Below, one piece after another: positions 13,734 through 22,023 of a DNA stretch of 23,126 bases (position 1 is its first letter; each line of letters opens with the position of its first letter). A program made the translations under genes and the position numbers. Location: the NCBI GenBank assembly GCA_016938095.1, contig JAFGVG010000315.1, positions 1 through 23,126 of the forward strand, read 5' to 3'. The notes beneath the pieces were generated by a model. It was not told the DNA's origin and did not search any database. It was given only the letters and a program-made list of their open reading frames with translations. Origin of the DNA: Bacteroidales bacterium. Its GTDB lineage: Bacteria; Bacteroidota; Bacteroidia; Bacteroidales; UBA10428.

Positions 13734-15269
13734 ATGCAAAAAGGTTTTCTGGCTGGTTTTATCAGCGACGTGATTGTTGTGACCTCCTCCTTTGCCTTCT
13801 GTGTTTGGCTTAAACCAGGAGTCAGCCAGTCCTATTTTCAAGGATATGCCGCTTCGTTTGTGTTATTCCTGCTTATCTGGCATGTTGTTTCTTTTTTCAT
13901 GGAAAAGTACAACGTGCGAAAAATGCATTCGTGGGGAAACATGCTAAAAAAGATACTACTGGGAAATCTCTTCATCTTTTTTATCGTAACCAGCATGATG
14001 TATGTATTCCAGACATTTTATTATTCACGTTTTATTGTACTGGGCACGGTTGGCATAGCCTCAGTTCTGGAAGTCTCACTGGGTTCTTTGTTTTTTCTGA
14101 TTACCAATGCACGGGTACGGTTTGAAAATGTTGAGAGCAGAAGCACCGGCAAGTCAAAAAGGGCAGTATTGGCCAGGGAAGAGAAGGTTTTCAGGTCGAG
14201 GGGGAAGCAGCGCATGAAGTATGATTTTGAGTTAAGGGACGAATACCTTAAGAATGAAGTAGGTGAGGAAGCCTATCGTTTTGTGGTTCCTTACGCGGCC
14301 ATTGATTCGCCCAATACCCTTGTTATTGCCACTACCACCAGATTTAATATCGATGCGCAGATTCAACACCAGTTCGAATGTATACTTAACGTAAGGCGTG
14401 TAAATGATTTCAGGTATATCAACAAATTCTTTGAGTCGGTTAATGCCAAATTACCTGTTGGAGGTTTATACATTGATTTTCTGGAGACAAAGAATCTGCG
14501 AAAAAAGCGGATCTTGCAGAAATTTCCGACAGGGTTGAATTACCTGTATTATGCTCTCGACTTCATTATTAAAAGGGTTTTCCCAAAGTTTCCCGTGACC
14601 AAAAAGTTGTATTTTTTGCTCACGCGTGGGGAGAATCGTGTACTTTCAAAAGCGGAGGCTTTTGGGAGATTATATTCCTGCGGATTTGAGGTATTGAATG
14701 AAAAAGTGATCAACAAGTTTCTGTACTTTATTGCCATAAAAGTAAAGGAGCCCTTATTTCCCAAAAACCCAAGCTATGGGCCCTTAATTGCGCTGGAGCG
14801 GATTGGTAAAGGGGGTAAAACCATTAAGGTGTATAAGATGCGCACAATGCATCCGTTTGCCGAATATCTACAGGCTTATGTATATGAAAAAGTCGGGTTG
14901 CAGGAAGGGGGCAAATTCAAAAACGATTTCAGGATTACTACGCTTGGTAAGTTTATGAGAACCTTATGGCTCGACGAACTGCCCATGCTGATAAACCTGT
15001 TGAAAGGCGATCTGAAATTGTTTGGCGTAAGACCTTTGAGCCGGCAGTACTTCAAATTGTACACCATGGAATTGCAACGGTTACGGATTCTCACCAAGCC
15101 TGGCCTGATCCCGCCTTTTTATGTAGACTATCCCAAAACACTTGATGAAATCATTGAGTCGGAACTCAGTTATCTTCGGGCTTATTATAAGCATCCATTC
15201 CAGACAGACTGGAATTACTTTTGGAAAGCTGTTTTCAATATTATTTTCAAACGTTACCGGAGCAAGTGA
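13734..15269 (+). CDS. Sugar-1-phosphate transferase (bacterial sugar transferase family), initiating enzyme
   Basis: A 511-residue protein likely to transfer a sugar-1-phosphate from a nucleotide sugar to undecaprenyl phosphate at the inner membrane. I prefer the ATG at 13734 over the adjoining GTG at 13731. Four hydrophobic helices occupy about residues 5-130. A soluble middle region (130-330) has no domain I recognise. The C-terminal part is a bacterial sugar transferase domain: GPLIALERIGKGGKTIKVYKMRTM, then LWLDELPMLINLLKGDL with the catalytic Asp414-Glu415 pair, then GVRPLS and KPGLIPPF. The hydrophobic re-entrant helix that normally precedes this domain, with its Lys-Arg-x2-Asp start, is not obvious, and no CoA-binding-like Rossmann domain is recognisable. 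Similar long proteins occur in Bacteroidota. It converges on the polysaccharide operon with a 6-base gap. Confidence 0.82.
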   Translation: MQKGFLAGFISDVIVVTSSFAFCVWLKPGVSQSYFQGYAASFVLFLLIWHVVSFFMEKYNVRKMHSWGNMLKKILLGNLFIFFIVTSMMYVFQTFYYSRFIVLGTVGIASVLEVSLGSLFFLITNARVRFENVESRSTGKSKRAVLAREEKVFRSRGKQRMKYDFELRDEYLKNEVGEEAYRFVVPYAAIDSPNTLVIATTTRFNIDAQIQHQFECILNVRRVNDFRYINKFFESVNAKLPVGGLYIDFLETKNLRKKRILQKFPTGLNYLYYALDFIIKRVFPKFPVTKKLYFLLTRGENRVLSKAEAFGRLYSCGFEVLNEKVINKFLYFIAIKVKEPLFPKNPSYGPLIALERIGKGGKTIKVYKMRTMHPFAEYLQAYVYEKVGLQEGGKFKNDFRITTLGKFMRTLWLDELPMLINLLKGDLKLFGVRPLSRQYFKLYTMELQRLRILTKPGLIPPFYVDYPKTLDEIIESELSYLRAYYKHPFQTDWNYFWKAVFNIIFKRYRSK

Positions 15270-15275
15270 CGCCTG

Positions 15276-16073
15276 TTATTTGTTGATATAGTTCAGGATT
15301 AAAATTAGTGTAGATACAGAACTCAGGAACAGCGAAATGGTTGGCATGTTAATGCGGAAGCTTTTACTTTTGATAGGTTCAACGTACACAATATCGTTGG
15401 GAAGGAGAAAAAAACCTTTAGAGGTTAGTATGTTCCGGTTGGTGAGGTCGAGCCGGAAGGTAGTTGTTCCTTTTGGTGCAGGTCTGAGCACGAGTATCTG
15501 TTTGCGGTTACCATAATCGGTTATGTCACCGGCCAAACTAATGGCTTCGAGCACGGTAAGCTGACTGTTATAGTTGTTATAGGTGCCGGGACGGTTAACC
15601 TCGCCAATGACAGAAACCTTAAAGGATATTAATTTAACAATTACGGTAGCATCTTTCAGGTATTGGTCGGCGCGTTGACTTATCAATGAAATAGCTTCGT
15701 CCATCGTTTTACCGGCAATCATAATTTTGCCGAGTACCGGTATTTCAATATTGCCGGAATCGCTTACCGTGTATCCATTAATGAACAGGCTTGTCTCGTT
15801 TTGAAAGAGGTTTTGCTGATAAGCGCCAATGGTTTGATTGATAACACTGCTCATTTCCTCGTTCAATGAGTAAATTTTAACATAAAGGATATCACGTGTT
15901 TGTATCAGGTATCCAGGTTGCGTCTTAGGGTAAAACGTAGCATTGGCAGCAGAGTCAACATTATGAAGGTAAACGAGCTGCCGGTGTGAGGTGCAGGATG
16001 AGAAAAGGGTCAACACACCGGCAAGGCCGGTGATAATGAACAGTTTTATGGCGTTGAGTGGTTTATGTTGCAT
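15276..16073 (-). CDS. Polysaccharide export lipoprotein (Wza-like OPX family)
   Basis: A 265-residue outer-membrane polysaccharide export protein. The ATG at 16073 gives a clean lipoprotein signal (MQHKPLNAIKLFIITGLAGV, lipobox ending Ser-Ser-Cys27); a TTG at 16082 in the same frame directly abuts the upstream stop codon and is less likely. The mature part has the Poly_export domain (QPGYLIQTRDILYVKIYSLNEE, SGNIEIPVLGKIMIAGKTMDEA), then an SLBB domain (FKVSVIGEVNRPGTYN, LTVLEAISLAGDITDYGNR). A C-terminal hydrophobic helix (MPTISLFLSSVSTLILILNYI) could be the membrane-spanning segment that forms the outer-membrane pore in Wza. It is shorter than Wza (about 380), with one SLBB domain. It is the last gene of the five-gene operon; its expected kinase partner lies at 1571-4003. 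Confidence 0.93.
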   Translation of the reverse strand: MQHKPLNAIKLFIITGLAGVLTLFSSCTSHRQLVYLHNVDSAANATFYPKTQPGYLIQTRDILYVKIYSLNEEMSSVINQTIGAYQQNLFQNETSLFINGYTVSDSGNIEIPVLGKIMIAGKTMDEAISLISQRADQYLKDATVIVKLISFKVSVIGEVNRPGTYNNYNSQLTVLEAISLAGDITDYGNRKQILVLRPAPKGTTTFRLDLTNRNILTSKGFFLLPNDIVYVEPIKSKSFRINMPTISLFLSSVSTLILILNYINK

Positions 16074-16082
16074 GGCAATCAA

Positions 16083-17204
16083 TTAGGCAAGATATTGTTC
16101 ATATACTTTTCTGATGCCTTCTTCAAGGGTTATGGTTTCGTGCCAGCCCAGCTCGTGGAGTTTTTTCACACTGAGCAGTTTCTGGAAAGTGCCATCGGGT
16201 TTGGATGTATCCCATTCAATGAATCCGTCGAAACCAACAATTTCCTTGATCAGCATGGCCAGTTCTTTGATGGACAGATCCATACCCGTACCAATATTGA
16301 TATGGGTATTTCTGATTTCAATTTTGGCGTCACGCGAAGTAATTTTTTCTGAGAATTTGTCCTTCACCAGTTCTTTGAAATCCACGCTTTCCATTATATA
16401 AACACAGGCGTCGGCCATGTCATCGGAGTGCAGGAATTCCCTGCGGGGCACGCCGGTTCCCCAAAGCTTAACGGTAACAGGTGTTTCGGTGGAATTATGC
16501 CTGAAAATGCCATATTTTTCTAATTTTTCGCCAATTTCGATTTGGGTGGCTTTCCCGTCAATCCCCTCCACCGGCCGTTTATCGAAGTCTTTTCTTATGC
16601 CGTCCCAATTGTTTTCGATAAGGCATTTGGCAAGATGCATCTTACGGATTATGGCTGGCAATACATGTGATTTTTCAAGATCGTAATTGTCGTTGGGCCC
16701 GAACAGATTGGTTGGCATTACCGAAATAAAATTGGTGCCATATTGTATATTATAGCTTTCGCACATTTTTATACCTGCTATTTTAGCAATGGCATACGGC
16801 TCATTGGTATACTCCAGCACATCGGTGAGCAGGTATTTTTCTTTTAAGGGTTGTGGTGCTTGTTTTGGGTAGATGCATGAACTTCCAAGGAAAAGCAATT
16901 TTTTAACGCCATTCAGATAGCTTGCATGTATCACATTGCTCTGGATCATCAGGTTTTCGTAAATGAACTGCCCCCGATAGATATTATTGGCGACAATACC
17001 GCCAACCTTGGCCGCCGCCAGAAAAACATATTCGGGTTTTTCCTGGGCGAAAAACGCATTAACCGCATGCTGGTCCATAAGATCAATATCGGGATACAGC
17101 CTGGTAATGATATTATGGTATCCTTTTTTGGTAAGGTTACGATATAGTGCGCTTCCTACAAGGCCTGTATGACCTGCCAGGTATATTTTGCTGTCTTTCT
17201 TCAT
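16083..17204 (-). CDS. fcl: GDP-L-fucose synthase
   Basis: A 373-residue SDR that epimerises and reduces GDP-4-keto-6-deoxy-D-mannose to GDP-L-fucose with NADPH. Motifs are GHTGLVGSA (11-19), the active-site serine in FLGSSCIYPK (Ser108/109), and Tyr137-x3-Lys141 in YAIAK; these line up with Ser107, Tyr136 and Lys140 of the E. coli enzyme. PTNLFGPNDNYD is another family signature. It is about 50 residues longer than the E. coli protein (321). The surplus is an insertion around 195-250 (IENNWDGIRKDF through EKYGIFRHN), which I recall in many Bacteroidota homologues. It starts 17 bases after the Gmd stop, and its stop lies 9 bases before the export lipoprotein ATG, so it is plainly cotranscribed with both. 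Confidence 0.95.
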   Translation of the reverse strand: MKKDSKIYLAGHTGLVGSALYRNLTKKGYHNIITRLYPDIDLMDQHAVNAFFAQEKPEYVFLAAAKVGGIVANNIYRGQFIYENLMIQSNVIHASYLNGVKKLLFLGSSCIYPKQAPQPLKEKYLLTDVLEYTNEPYAIAKIAGIKMCESYNIQYGTNFISVMPTNLFGPNDNYDLEKSHVLPAIIRKMHLAKCLIENNWDGIRKDFDKRPVEGIDGKATQIEIGEKLEKYGIFRHNSTETPVTVKLWGTGVPRREFLHSDDMADACVYIMESVDFKELVKDKFSEKITSRDAKIEIRNTHINIGTGMDLSIKELAMLIKEIVGFDGFIEWDTSKPDGTFQKLLSVKKLHELGWHETITLEEGIRKVYEQYLA

Positions 17205-17221
17205 TGGGCCGGAATTTAGGG

Positions 17222-18367
17222 TTATTCAAAATAATTCAGGGTCTGATAACCGCCCTGTTTCAGGTAAACCTCTTTGTGCATGAGCTTGATATCACTTTGT
17301 ATCATATCCTTAATCAGTGCTTCAAGGTCATATTCCGGTTCCCATTTCAGTTTGGTTTTGGCTTTGGTAGGATCACCAATCAACAGTTCTACTTCGGTAG
17401 GTCTGAAGTATCGCGGATCTACGGCAACGATTTCTTTACCTGCAGGCAGTTGATAATTTTGATCATGGCATAATTTCACAAAGCCCTTTTCATCTATACC
17501 CTTACCTTTGAATTCGATTTCGATACCGATTTCAGCGAAGGCCTTTTTTACAAATTCCCTGATTTCGGTGGTAATACCAGTGGCAATGACAAAATCTTCG
17601 GGCTTTTCCTGCTGAAGGATGAGATACATAGCCCTGATATAATCCTTGGCATGGCCCCAGTCGCGTTTTGAATCGAGATTCCCGAGGAAGAGCTTTTCCT
17701 GTAAACCAAGAGCTATGCGGGCTACCGCACGGGTAATTTTACGTGTAACAAATGTTTCTCCCCTAATCGGCGATTCGTGGTTAAACAATATACCGTTGCA
17801 GGCAAACATGTTGTAGGCTTCGCGGTAATTTACCGTGATCCAGTATCCGTAAAGCTTGGCCACTGCATAAGGGCTGCGGGGATAAAAAGGTGTTTTTTCC
17901 GATTGGGGCACTTCCTGCACCAGTCCGTAAAGTTCACTGGTTGAAGCCTGGTAAAACCTGGTTTTGTTAACCAACCCAAGGATGCGTATGGCTTCGAGTA
18001 TGCGAAGTGTACCAATACCGTCGGCGTTAGCTGTGTATTCGGGCGTGTCAAAGCTGACTTTTACATGGCTCATGGCAGCCAGGTTGTATATTTCGTCGGG
18101 TTGAGTTTCCTGAATGATCCTGATAAGGTTGGTTGAGTCCGTCAGATCGCTGTAATGAAGCACAAAGTTGCGGTTTTCAACATGCGGATCGAGGTAAAGG
18201 TGGTCAATTCTTTCGGTATTGAAAAGGGAACTTCTTCTTTTAGTGCCATGCACAACGTATCCTTTTTTCAGCAAAAATTCAGCAAGATAAGCGCCATCCT
18301 GACCGGTTACGCCTGTTATCAAAGCAACTTTTTGGTTATTCATTGGATTTCGATTTAATTCAGTCAT
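17222..18367 (-). CDS. gmd: GDP-mannose 4,6-dehydratase
   Basis: A 381-residue extended SDR that converts GDP-D-mannose to GDP-4-keto-6-deoxy-D-mannose, the substrate of the next gene, Fcl. It shows GVTGQDGAYLAEFLLKKGYVVHG (19-41), the RRSSLFNTERIDHLY loop, the catalytic Thr143-Ser144-Glu145 with Tyr167-x3-Lys171, and ESPIRGETFVTRKITRAVARI for the NADP/tetramer region. Two starts are possible: the ATG at 18367, which overlaps the upstream stop by one base (TAATG), or Met9 at 18343. I keep the first because of the coupling, though MNNQKVALITG would match the usual family N-terminus better. Length otherwise fits Bacteroidota Gmd. Confidence 0.96.
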   Translation of the reverse strand: MTELNRNPMNNQKVALITGVTGQDGAYLAEFLLKKGYVVHGTKRRSSLFNTERIDHLYLDPHVENRNFVLHYSDLTDSTNLIRIIQETQPDEIYNLAAMSHVKVSFDTPEYTANADGIGTLRILEAIRILGLVNKTRFYQASTSELYGLVQEVPQSEKTPFYPRSPYAVAKLYGYWITVNYREAYNMFACNGILFNHESPIRGETFVTRKITRAVARIALGLQEKLFLGNLDSKRDWGHAKDYIRAMYLILQQEKPEDFVIATGITTEIREFVKKAFAEIGIEIEFKGKGIDEKGFVKLCHDQNYQLPAGKEIVAVDPRYFRPTEVELLIGDPTKAKTKLKWEPEYDLEALIKDMIQSDIKLMHKEVYLKQGGYQTLNYFE

Positions 18368-19317
18368 TAATTAATTCTACACATGGGGTGGTAATCACCT
18401 TTCAGACCAACCGGAGCTGCATTTCTGATTTGATAAACGATGTCCACCGAAGGTCTGGCTTCTTTCAGTCCGAATCCTTTACCTTCAAGAATTTCTTCAT
18501 AGCTTTTGGTATGCAGGTCGGTGAAGCCTTCGCTGAACTCTATTTCCTGATTATCCATTACAATGGAGCGATAGGTTCTTTTGCCTTTTTCTTTTACCGT
18601 AGCGGGAAGATCGTTGTAATCGAGACTGAGGAACCAGCGGACCCGGGCCTTTTCCAGTTCGAGATAGCCTGCCGCCTTTGTAGTGGTGAGCATATGCACG
18701 ATGCTGCTTCTGACATTTCCGAAAATCCAGGTAAGCATATCGAAGAAATGGATGCCTATATTGGTGGCTATACCTCCCGATTTATGAATGTCGCCTTTCC
18801 AGGAGTTGAAATACCAGTTGCCTCTGCTGGTAATATAAGTCAGGTCAAGGTTATGCATAATATCACCTGAAGCATTATCCATTTTGTTTTTCAGATCGAT
18901 CAGTACCGGGTGAAGCCGGAGTTGCAAAATGGTATTGATCTTTTTCCCGAATTCATTTTCGATGTCAGACAAAGCATCAATATTCCAGGGATTCAGTACC
19001 AGCGGTTTTTCGCAAATGGCACTTGCCCCCGAACGTAATGCAAAACGAATGTGTGAATCGTGCAGGTAATTGGGGGAACAGATGCTGACATAATCGAGCT
19101 GAATGCCGGATCTTCTCAACTTATCGACATGTCTGTCGAAACGTTCGAATTCAACAAAAAAATGACTTTCGGGATAGTAGCTGTCGATTATGCCTACGCT
19201 ATCATTAGGATCAAGTGTGGCAAGCAGCATATTACCGGTATCTTTAATAGCCTTCAGGTGTCGAACCGCAATGTATCCACCCACACCGATAATGGCAAAC
19301 TTTTTTTGACTATTCAT
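18367..19317 (-). CDS. WlbA/WbpB-like UDP-N-acetyl-2-amino-2-deoxyglucuronate dehydrogenase (Gfo/Idh/MocA)
   Basis: A 316-residue NAD-dependent oxidoreductase. The N-terminal Rossmann domain has the unusual IIGVGGYIAVRH start typical of WlbA, and CEKPLVLNP (Glu103-Lys104-Pro105). The catalytic domain has ITSRGNWYFNSWKGD, then KSGGIATNIGIHFFD with His190 and Asp193. These motifs match WlbA/WbpB, which oxidises C3 of UDP-GlcNAc uronate to the 3-keto sugar, the second step to UDP-2,3-diacetamido-2,3-dideoxy-glucuronate (mannuronate after epimerisation). The gene 13 bases upstream encodes a UDP-HexNAc 6-dehydrogenase, which supplies exactly that substrate. The following WbpE aminotransferase and WbpD acetyltransferase are not in the window. 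The downstream gmd overlaps its stop codon by one base. Confidence 0.9.
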   Translation of the reverse strand: MNSQKKFAIIGVGGYIAVRHLKAIKDTGNMLLATLDPNDSVGIIDSYYPESHFFVEFERFDRHVDKLRRSGIQLDYVSICSPNYLHDSHIRFALRSGASAICEKPLVLNPWNIDALSDIENEFGKKINTILQLRLHPVLIDLKNKMDNASGDIMHNLDLTYITSRGNWYFNSWKGDIHKSGGIATNIGIHFFDMLTWIFGNVRSSIVHMLTTTKAAGYLELEKARVRWFLSLDYNDLPATVKEKGKRTYRSIVMDNQEIEFSEGFTDLHTKSYEEILEGKGFGLKEARPSVDIVYQIRNAAPVGLKGDYHPMCRIN

Positions 19318-19330
19318 TAAACGGTTAGTA

Positions 19331-20626
19331 TTAAAGGCTCATATAGGTGAGCTTATTAATTATATTACGGTATATCCCCTTTACATCCATTACAATACCC
19401 TTTTCTTCCGAATGTTTCAGGAAATAATCTTCGGAAAGCCCGACATATTCTTTATGTGAGACAGCTACGATAATGGCTGCGTATTTATTTTCCGGATTGC
19501 TGCACAAGGCAAAACCGTATTCCTTTTCAAGTTCTTCGGAATCGGCATAAGGATCGATAACATCCACATCGACGCCATAGGATTTTAATTCATTAATAAC
19601 GTCTGCCACTTTTGAATTACGGATGTCACTCACATTTTCCTTAAATGTTGCACCCAAAACCAGAACCCTGGAATGCAGGACATTCTTACCCGCCCTGATG
19701 ATCTGTTTCACCACTTCAGTTGCGATAAACTTACCCATGCCATCGTTTACGGCCCGTCCCGAATTAATCACCTGCGCGGCATGCCCGAGTTCGGCAGCTT
19801 TAAAGGTGAGGTAGTACGGATCCACCCCAATACAATGACCACCTACCAGTCCCGGAAAAAATTTCAGGAAATTCCATTTGGTACCCGCTGCTTCGAGTAC
19901 TTCGTAGGTGTTGATACCCATTTTATTGAATATCATCGACAATTCATTCATCAGGGCAATATTGACATCACGCTGCGTGTTTTCAATAATTTTTGCCGCT
20001 TCGGCAACTTTAATGGATGAGGCCTTGAATACACCTGCCTTTACCACCAGTTCATAAACTTTGGCAACTTCCCCGAGGGCTTCATTATCGCATGCAGATA
20101 CAATTTTGGTAATGGTGGTAATGGTATGCTCCTTGTCCCCGGGATTAATCCTTTCGGGAGAATAACCCAGTTTGAAGTCGGTTCCGCATTTTAAACCCGA
20201 TAGTTCTTCGAGAATGGTCCGGCATTCTTCATCGGTAGTGCCCGGATAAACAGTGGATTCATAAACCACGTAATCTCCTTTTTTTAACACTTTACCGACA
20301 GTTCGGGTGGCAGACAGTAGCGGCGTAAGATCAGGCAGGTTATGTTTGTCAATAGGAGTAGGCACTGCTACAATGTGAAAGCTTGCCTCTTTTAGCACAT
20401 CCAGTTGGTTGGTGAAAGTAATATCGGTATCCCGGAAATCTTCCGCTACAAGTTCATCGCTTGGGTCAATGCTTTTTTTCATTAACTCAACCCTGGCCGC
20501 ATTGATGTCGAATCCGATAACTGAAATTTTTCGTGCAAAAGCCAGTGCAATGGGAAGGCCAACGTAACCCAACCCAATAAGGGAGAGTTTTGCTTCCTTG
20601 TTGAGCAGTTTCTGGTAAATTTCCAT
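19331..20626 (-). CDS. Nucleotide sugar dehydrogenase (TviB/WbpO/WbpA-type UDP-HexNAc 6-dehydrogenase)
   Basis: A 431-residue enzyme that oxidises C6 of UDP-GlcNAc or UDP-GalNAc to the uronate with two NAD+. The NAD motif GLGYVGLP is at 18-25, then VAVPTPID, VVYESTVYPGTTDEEC, LGYSPERINPGDKEH, KVAEAAKIIENTQRDVNIALMNE, and the catalytic Cys265 in GGHCIGVDPYYLT. The C-terminal NAD-binding part has LGATFKENVSDIRNSK. STVYPGTTDEEC and the SPERINPGDKEH context follow the TviB/WbpO group rather than UDP-glucose dehydrogenase. It is first in the five-gene minus-strand operon, and the WlbA-like gene 13 bases downstream consumes its product. The 50-base gap to metK holds no exact Bacteroidota -7 element, only a TATAAT-like stretch, so it may be cotranscribed with metK. 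Confidence 0.92.
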   Translation of the reverse strand: MEIYQKLLNKEAKLSLIGLGYVGLPIALAFARKISVIGFDINAARVELMKKSIDPSDELVAEDFRDTDITFTNQLDVLKEASFHIVAVPTPIDKHNLPDLTPLLSATRTVGKVLKKGDYVVYESTVYPGTTDEECRTILEELSGLKCGTDFKLGYSPERINPGDKEHTITTITKIVSACDNEALGEVAKVYELVVKAGVFKASSIKVAEAAKIIENTQRDVNIALMNELSMIFNKMGINTYEVLEAAGTKWNFLKFFPGLVGGHCIGVDPYYLTFKAAELGHAAQVINSGRAVNDGMGKFIATEVVKQIIRAGKNVLHSRVLVLGATFKENVSDIRNSKVADVINELKSYGVDVDVIDPYADSEELEKEYGFALCSNPENKYAAIIVAVSHKEYVGLSEDYFLKHSEEKGIVMDVKGIYRNIINKLTYMSL

Positions 20627-20676
20627 AAAAAGGGGTGTTAGGTTAAATATTATAGTAAGTTAATGTTAATATTCAC

Positions 20677-21927
20677 TTAAAGGTTAAAAGCTTCTTTGAT
20701 TTTTGCCACATAGTCGAGTTTTTCCCAGGCAAAAAATTCCACGTCACGGGTTTCGGTATCCCCATTTTTAACAAAGGTAACTTTCCCGGTATAGGGTTTT
20801 CTGCCCATATGGCCATAGGCTGCAGTAGCCAGGAAAATGGGATTTTTCAGTCCAAAACGCTTTATGATCACTGCCGGACGAAGGTCAAACAGGGAGGCAA
20901 TTTTTTCAGCAATTTGTCCGTCATCGATTTTTACACGGGCAGTACCGAAGGTATTAACATAAACACCTACCGGTTTTGCCACGCCTATGGCATAAGCCAC
21001 CTGGGCGAGCACTTCATCGGCTACACCTGCGGCAACCAGGTTTTTGGCAATATGTCTCATAGCATATGCTGCCGAACGGTCGACCTTTGAGCTGTCTTTT
21101 CCTGAAAAAGCTCCGCCGCCGTGTGCCCCTTTTCCGCCATAGGTATCCACGATAATTTTTCTTCCGGTAAGACCGGTATCGCCATGGGGCCCTCCAATAA
21201 CAAATTTACCCGTTGGATTTACATAAAGAAGATAATTATTGTCGAACAAATCCTGAACCCTTTTGGGCAGTTTGCCAATTACACGCGGTATCAGTATGTT
21301 TTTAACGTCTTGTGCAATAGCATTGAGCATTTCATCATCTTTATCGAAATCATCGTGCTGGGTAGAAACCACAAGCGTGTGTATTCTTTTAGGCTGAGCA
21401 TCATCACCGTATTCAATGGTTACCTGCGATTTGGCATCGGGCCGGAGGTAAGTCATTTGTTTACCTTCGCGTCTGATGGCAGAAAGTTCCTGAAGCAACA
21501 GGTGTGACAATTCGAGCGACAGGGGCATATAATTATCTGTTTCGCGGCATGCATAACCAAACATCATACCCTGGTCGCCGGCTCCCTGTTCCTCTGCGTT
21601 GCCTCTTTCTACACCACGGTTGATATCCTGCGATTGTTCATGAATAGAGGAAATAACGCCGCATGAATCTGCTTCAAACATATAATCAGAGTGCGTATAG
21701 CCGATTTTGCGGATTACGTCTCGCGCAACTTGTTGAACATCAATATATGCATTGGTTTTCACTTCGCCGCTCAGCACAACCAGGCCGGTGGTGACCAATG
21801 TTTCGCAGGCTACTTTCGATTCGGGGTCTCGTCGGAGAAATTCATCCAGCAATGCATCAGAAATCTGGTCTGCTACTTTATCGGGATGTCCTTCAGAAAC
21901 AGACTCGGAGGTGAACAAATATGCCAT
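20677..21927 (-). CDS. metK: S-adenosylmethionine synthase (methionine adenosyltransferase)
   Basis: A 416-residue cytoplasmic enzyme making S-adenosylmethionine from ATP and methionine. Signatures are FTSESVSEGHPDKVADQISDA (His14 in GHPDK), the hexapeptide-type GAGDQGMMFGYA, and the P-loop GGGAFSGKD. Other conserved parts include FVIGGPHGDTGLTGRKIIVDTYGG and RSAAYAMRHIAKNLVAAG. It is longer than the E. coli enzyme (384), with an insert around HTLVVSTQHDDFDKDDEM and a longer C-terminus (GKVTFVKNGDTETRDVEFFAWEKLD), both usual for Bacteroidota MetK. A TATCTTTG element sits 31 bases upstream. I see no SAM riboswitch in the 96-base gap. Confidence 0.97.
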   Translation of the reverse strand: MAYLFTSESVSEGHPDKVADQISDALLDEFLRRDPESKVACETLVTTGLVVLSGEVKTNAYIDVQQVARDVIRKIGYTHSDYMFEADSCGVISSIHEQSQDINRGVERGNAEEQGAGDQGMMFGYACRETDNYMPLSLELSHLLLQELSAIRREGKQMTYLRPDAKSQVTIEYGDDAQPKRIHTLVVSTQHDDFDKDDEMLNAIAQDVKNILIPRVIGKLPKRVQDLFDNNYLLYVNPTGKFVIGGPHGDTGLTGRKIIVDTYGGKGAHGGGAFSGKDSSKVDRSAAYAMRHIAKNLVAAGVADEVLAQVAYAIGVAKPVGVYVNTFGTARVKIDDGQIAEKIASLFDLRPAVIIKRFGLKNPIFLATAAYGHMGRKPYTGKVTFVKNGDTETRDVEFFAWEKLDYVAKIKEAFNL

Positions 21928-21958
21928 ATCGTAGTTTGAATTAAATTTTGTTTGTTGG

Positions 21959-21966
21959 CAAAGATA
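21959..21966 (-). promoter_or_regulatory. Candidate -7 promoter element of metK
   Basis: The minus strand reads TATCTTTG, an exact TAnnTTTG match, 31 bases upstream of the metK ATG. No TTG occurs at the expected -33 position. It would allow metK to be transcribed separately from gldA. Confidence 0.5.
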
Positions 21967-22023
21967 AAAAAGAGAAATTAATACTGGGGATAAGGGCAGG
22001 CATTAGTTGATAAAGGGTAAGTT

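Noticed and set aside
18343..18870. 175-codon plus-strand reading frame
   Set aside because: It is fully antisense to the WlbA-like gene, whose motifs are clear, and it encodes no recognisable protein.
21928..22023. SAM riboswitch upstream of metK
   Set aside because: The 96-base gap has a promoter-like element near the ATG but no conserved SAM aptamer features or stable multi-stem layout that I can see.
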